A stretch of DNA of 14,102 nucleotides from DASXRU01 sp039933315 (GTDB lineage Bacteria > Acidobacteriota > Blastocatellia > Pyrinomonadales > Pyrinomonadaceae): positions 1-14,102 of the forward strand of contig JBDTOI010000106.1 in NCBI GenBank assembly GCA_039933315.1. The letters are read 5' to 3'. The notes below the pieces were generated by a model, which saw only the letters and a list, made by a program, of their open reading frames with translations, was not told the DNA's origin and ran no database searches. A program made the position numbers and the translations under genes. Positions within the stretch are counted from its first letter, which is position 1. Each line of letters opens with the position of its first letter. Shown here in pieces: positions 14,097 through 14,102 of this stretch.

Positions 14097-14102
14097 ATCA
14101 GA

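Noticed and set aside
1..14102. Defence, phage or integrated-element system
   Set aside because: No integrase, transposase, nuclease/helicase pair, toxin-antitoxin pair or attachment site is visible; the gene set is chromosomal housekeeping and accessory metabolism.

Overview
The window reads as a stretch of ordinary chromosome from an environmental Gram-negative-type bacterium of moderate to high GC. I favour Acidobacteriota, possibly the Blastocatellia branch. That rests on gene content (a secreted S55-type protein, a secreted PEP/pyruvate-binding-domain protein, a divergent alpha/beta hydrolase) and on several families of palindromic intergenic repeats. It is an inference; no rRNA or tRNA is present to settle it. 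I see no phage genes, transposase, CRISPR array or plasmid functions. All twelve genes look intact, apart from an unresolved start on mobA.

Layout. Positions 1-296 hold hairpin-rich repeat DNA. Positions 297-2111 (minus strand) hold a phosphate module: a DUF47/PhoU-like accessory gene followed by a Pit-type phosphate transporter. Upstream of it (2199-2262) lie short direct repeats with an 11-bp period that resemble PHO boxes. Positions 2304-6368 (minus strand) hold a beta-lactamase-fold serine hydrolase, a Gfo/Idh/MocA oxidoreductase, an alpha/beta-hydrolase-fold protein that lacks its catalytic Ser and His, and mobA. The mobA gene has no ATG in frame that would include its GGxSSRMGxDK motif.

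Divergent from mobA, 6611-8479 (plus strand) encodes a secreted S55-type protein whose Ser and His motifs come in the opposite order to SpoIVB. It ends in a strong terminator. rsmG (8706-9335, minus strand) lies back to back with a plus-strand run of three tightly spaced genes: a PLP-dependent decarboxylase, a 105-residue coiled-coil protein, and a secreted protein with a phosphohistidine-type domain followed by a PEP-synthase/PPDK-type ATP-binding domain. A 2,4-dienoyl-CoA-reductase-like SDR gene follows after a palindromic repeat.

How the genes fit together. The clearest functional unit is Pit plus DUF47 with the putative phosphate-responsive control region. The decarboxylase, coiled-coil and dikinase-like genes are probably co-transcribed, but I cannot assign a shared pathway. 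The other genes look like an ordinary chromosomal mixture. The points most worth a second look are the permuted S55 protein, the secreted dikinase-like protein, the catalytically dead hydrolase fold, the PHO-box-like array and a 100-bp palindromic repeat present twice in opposite orientation.
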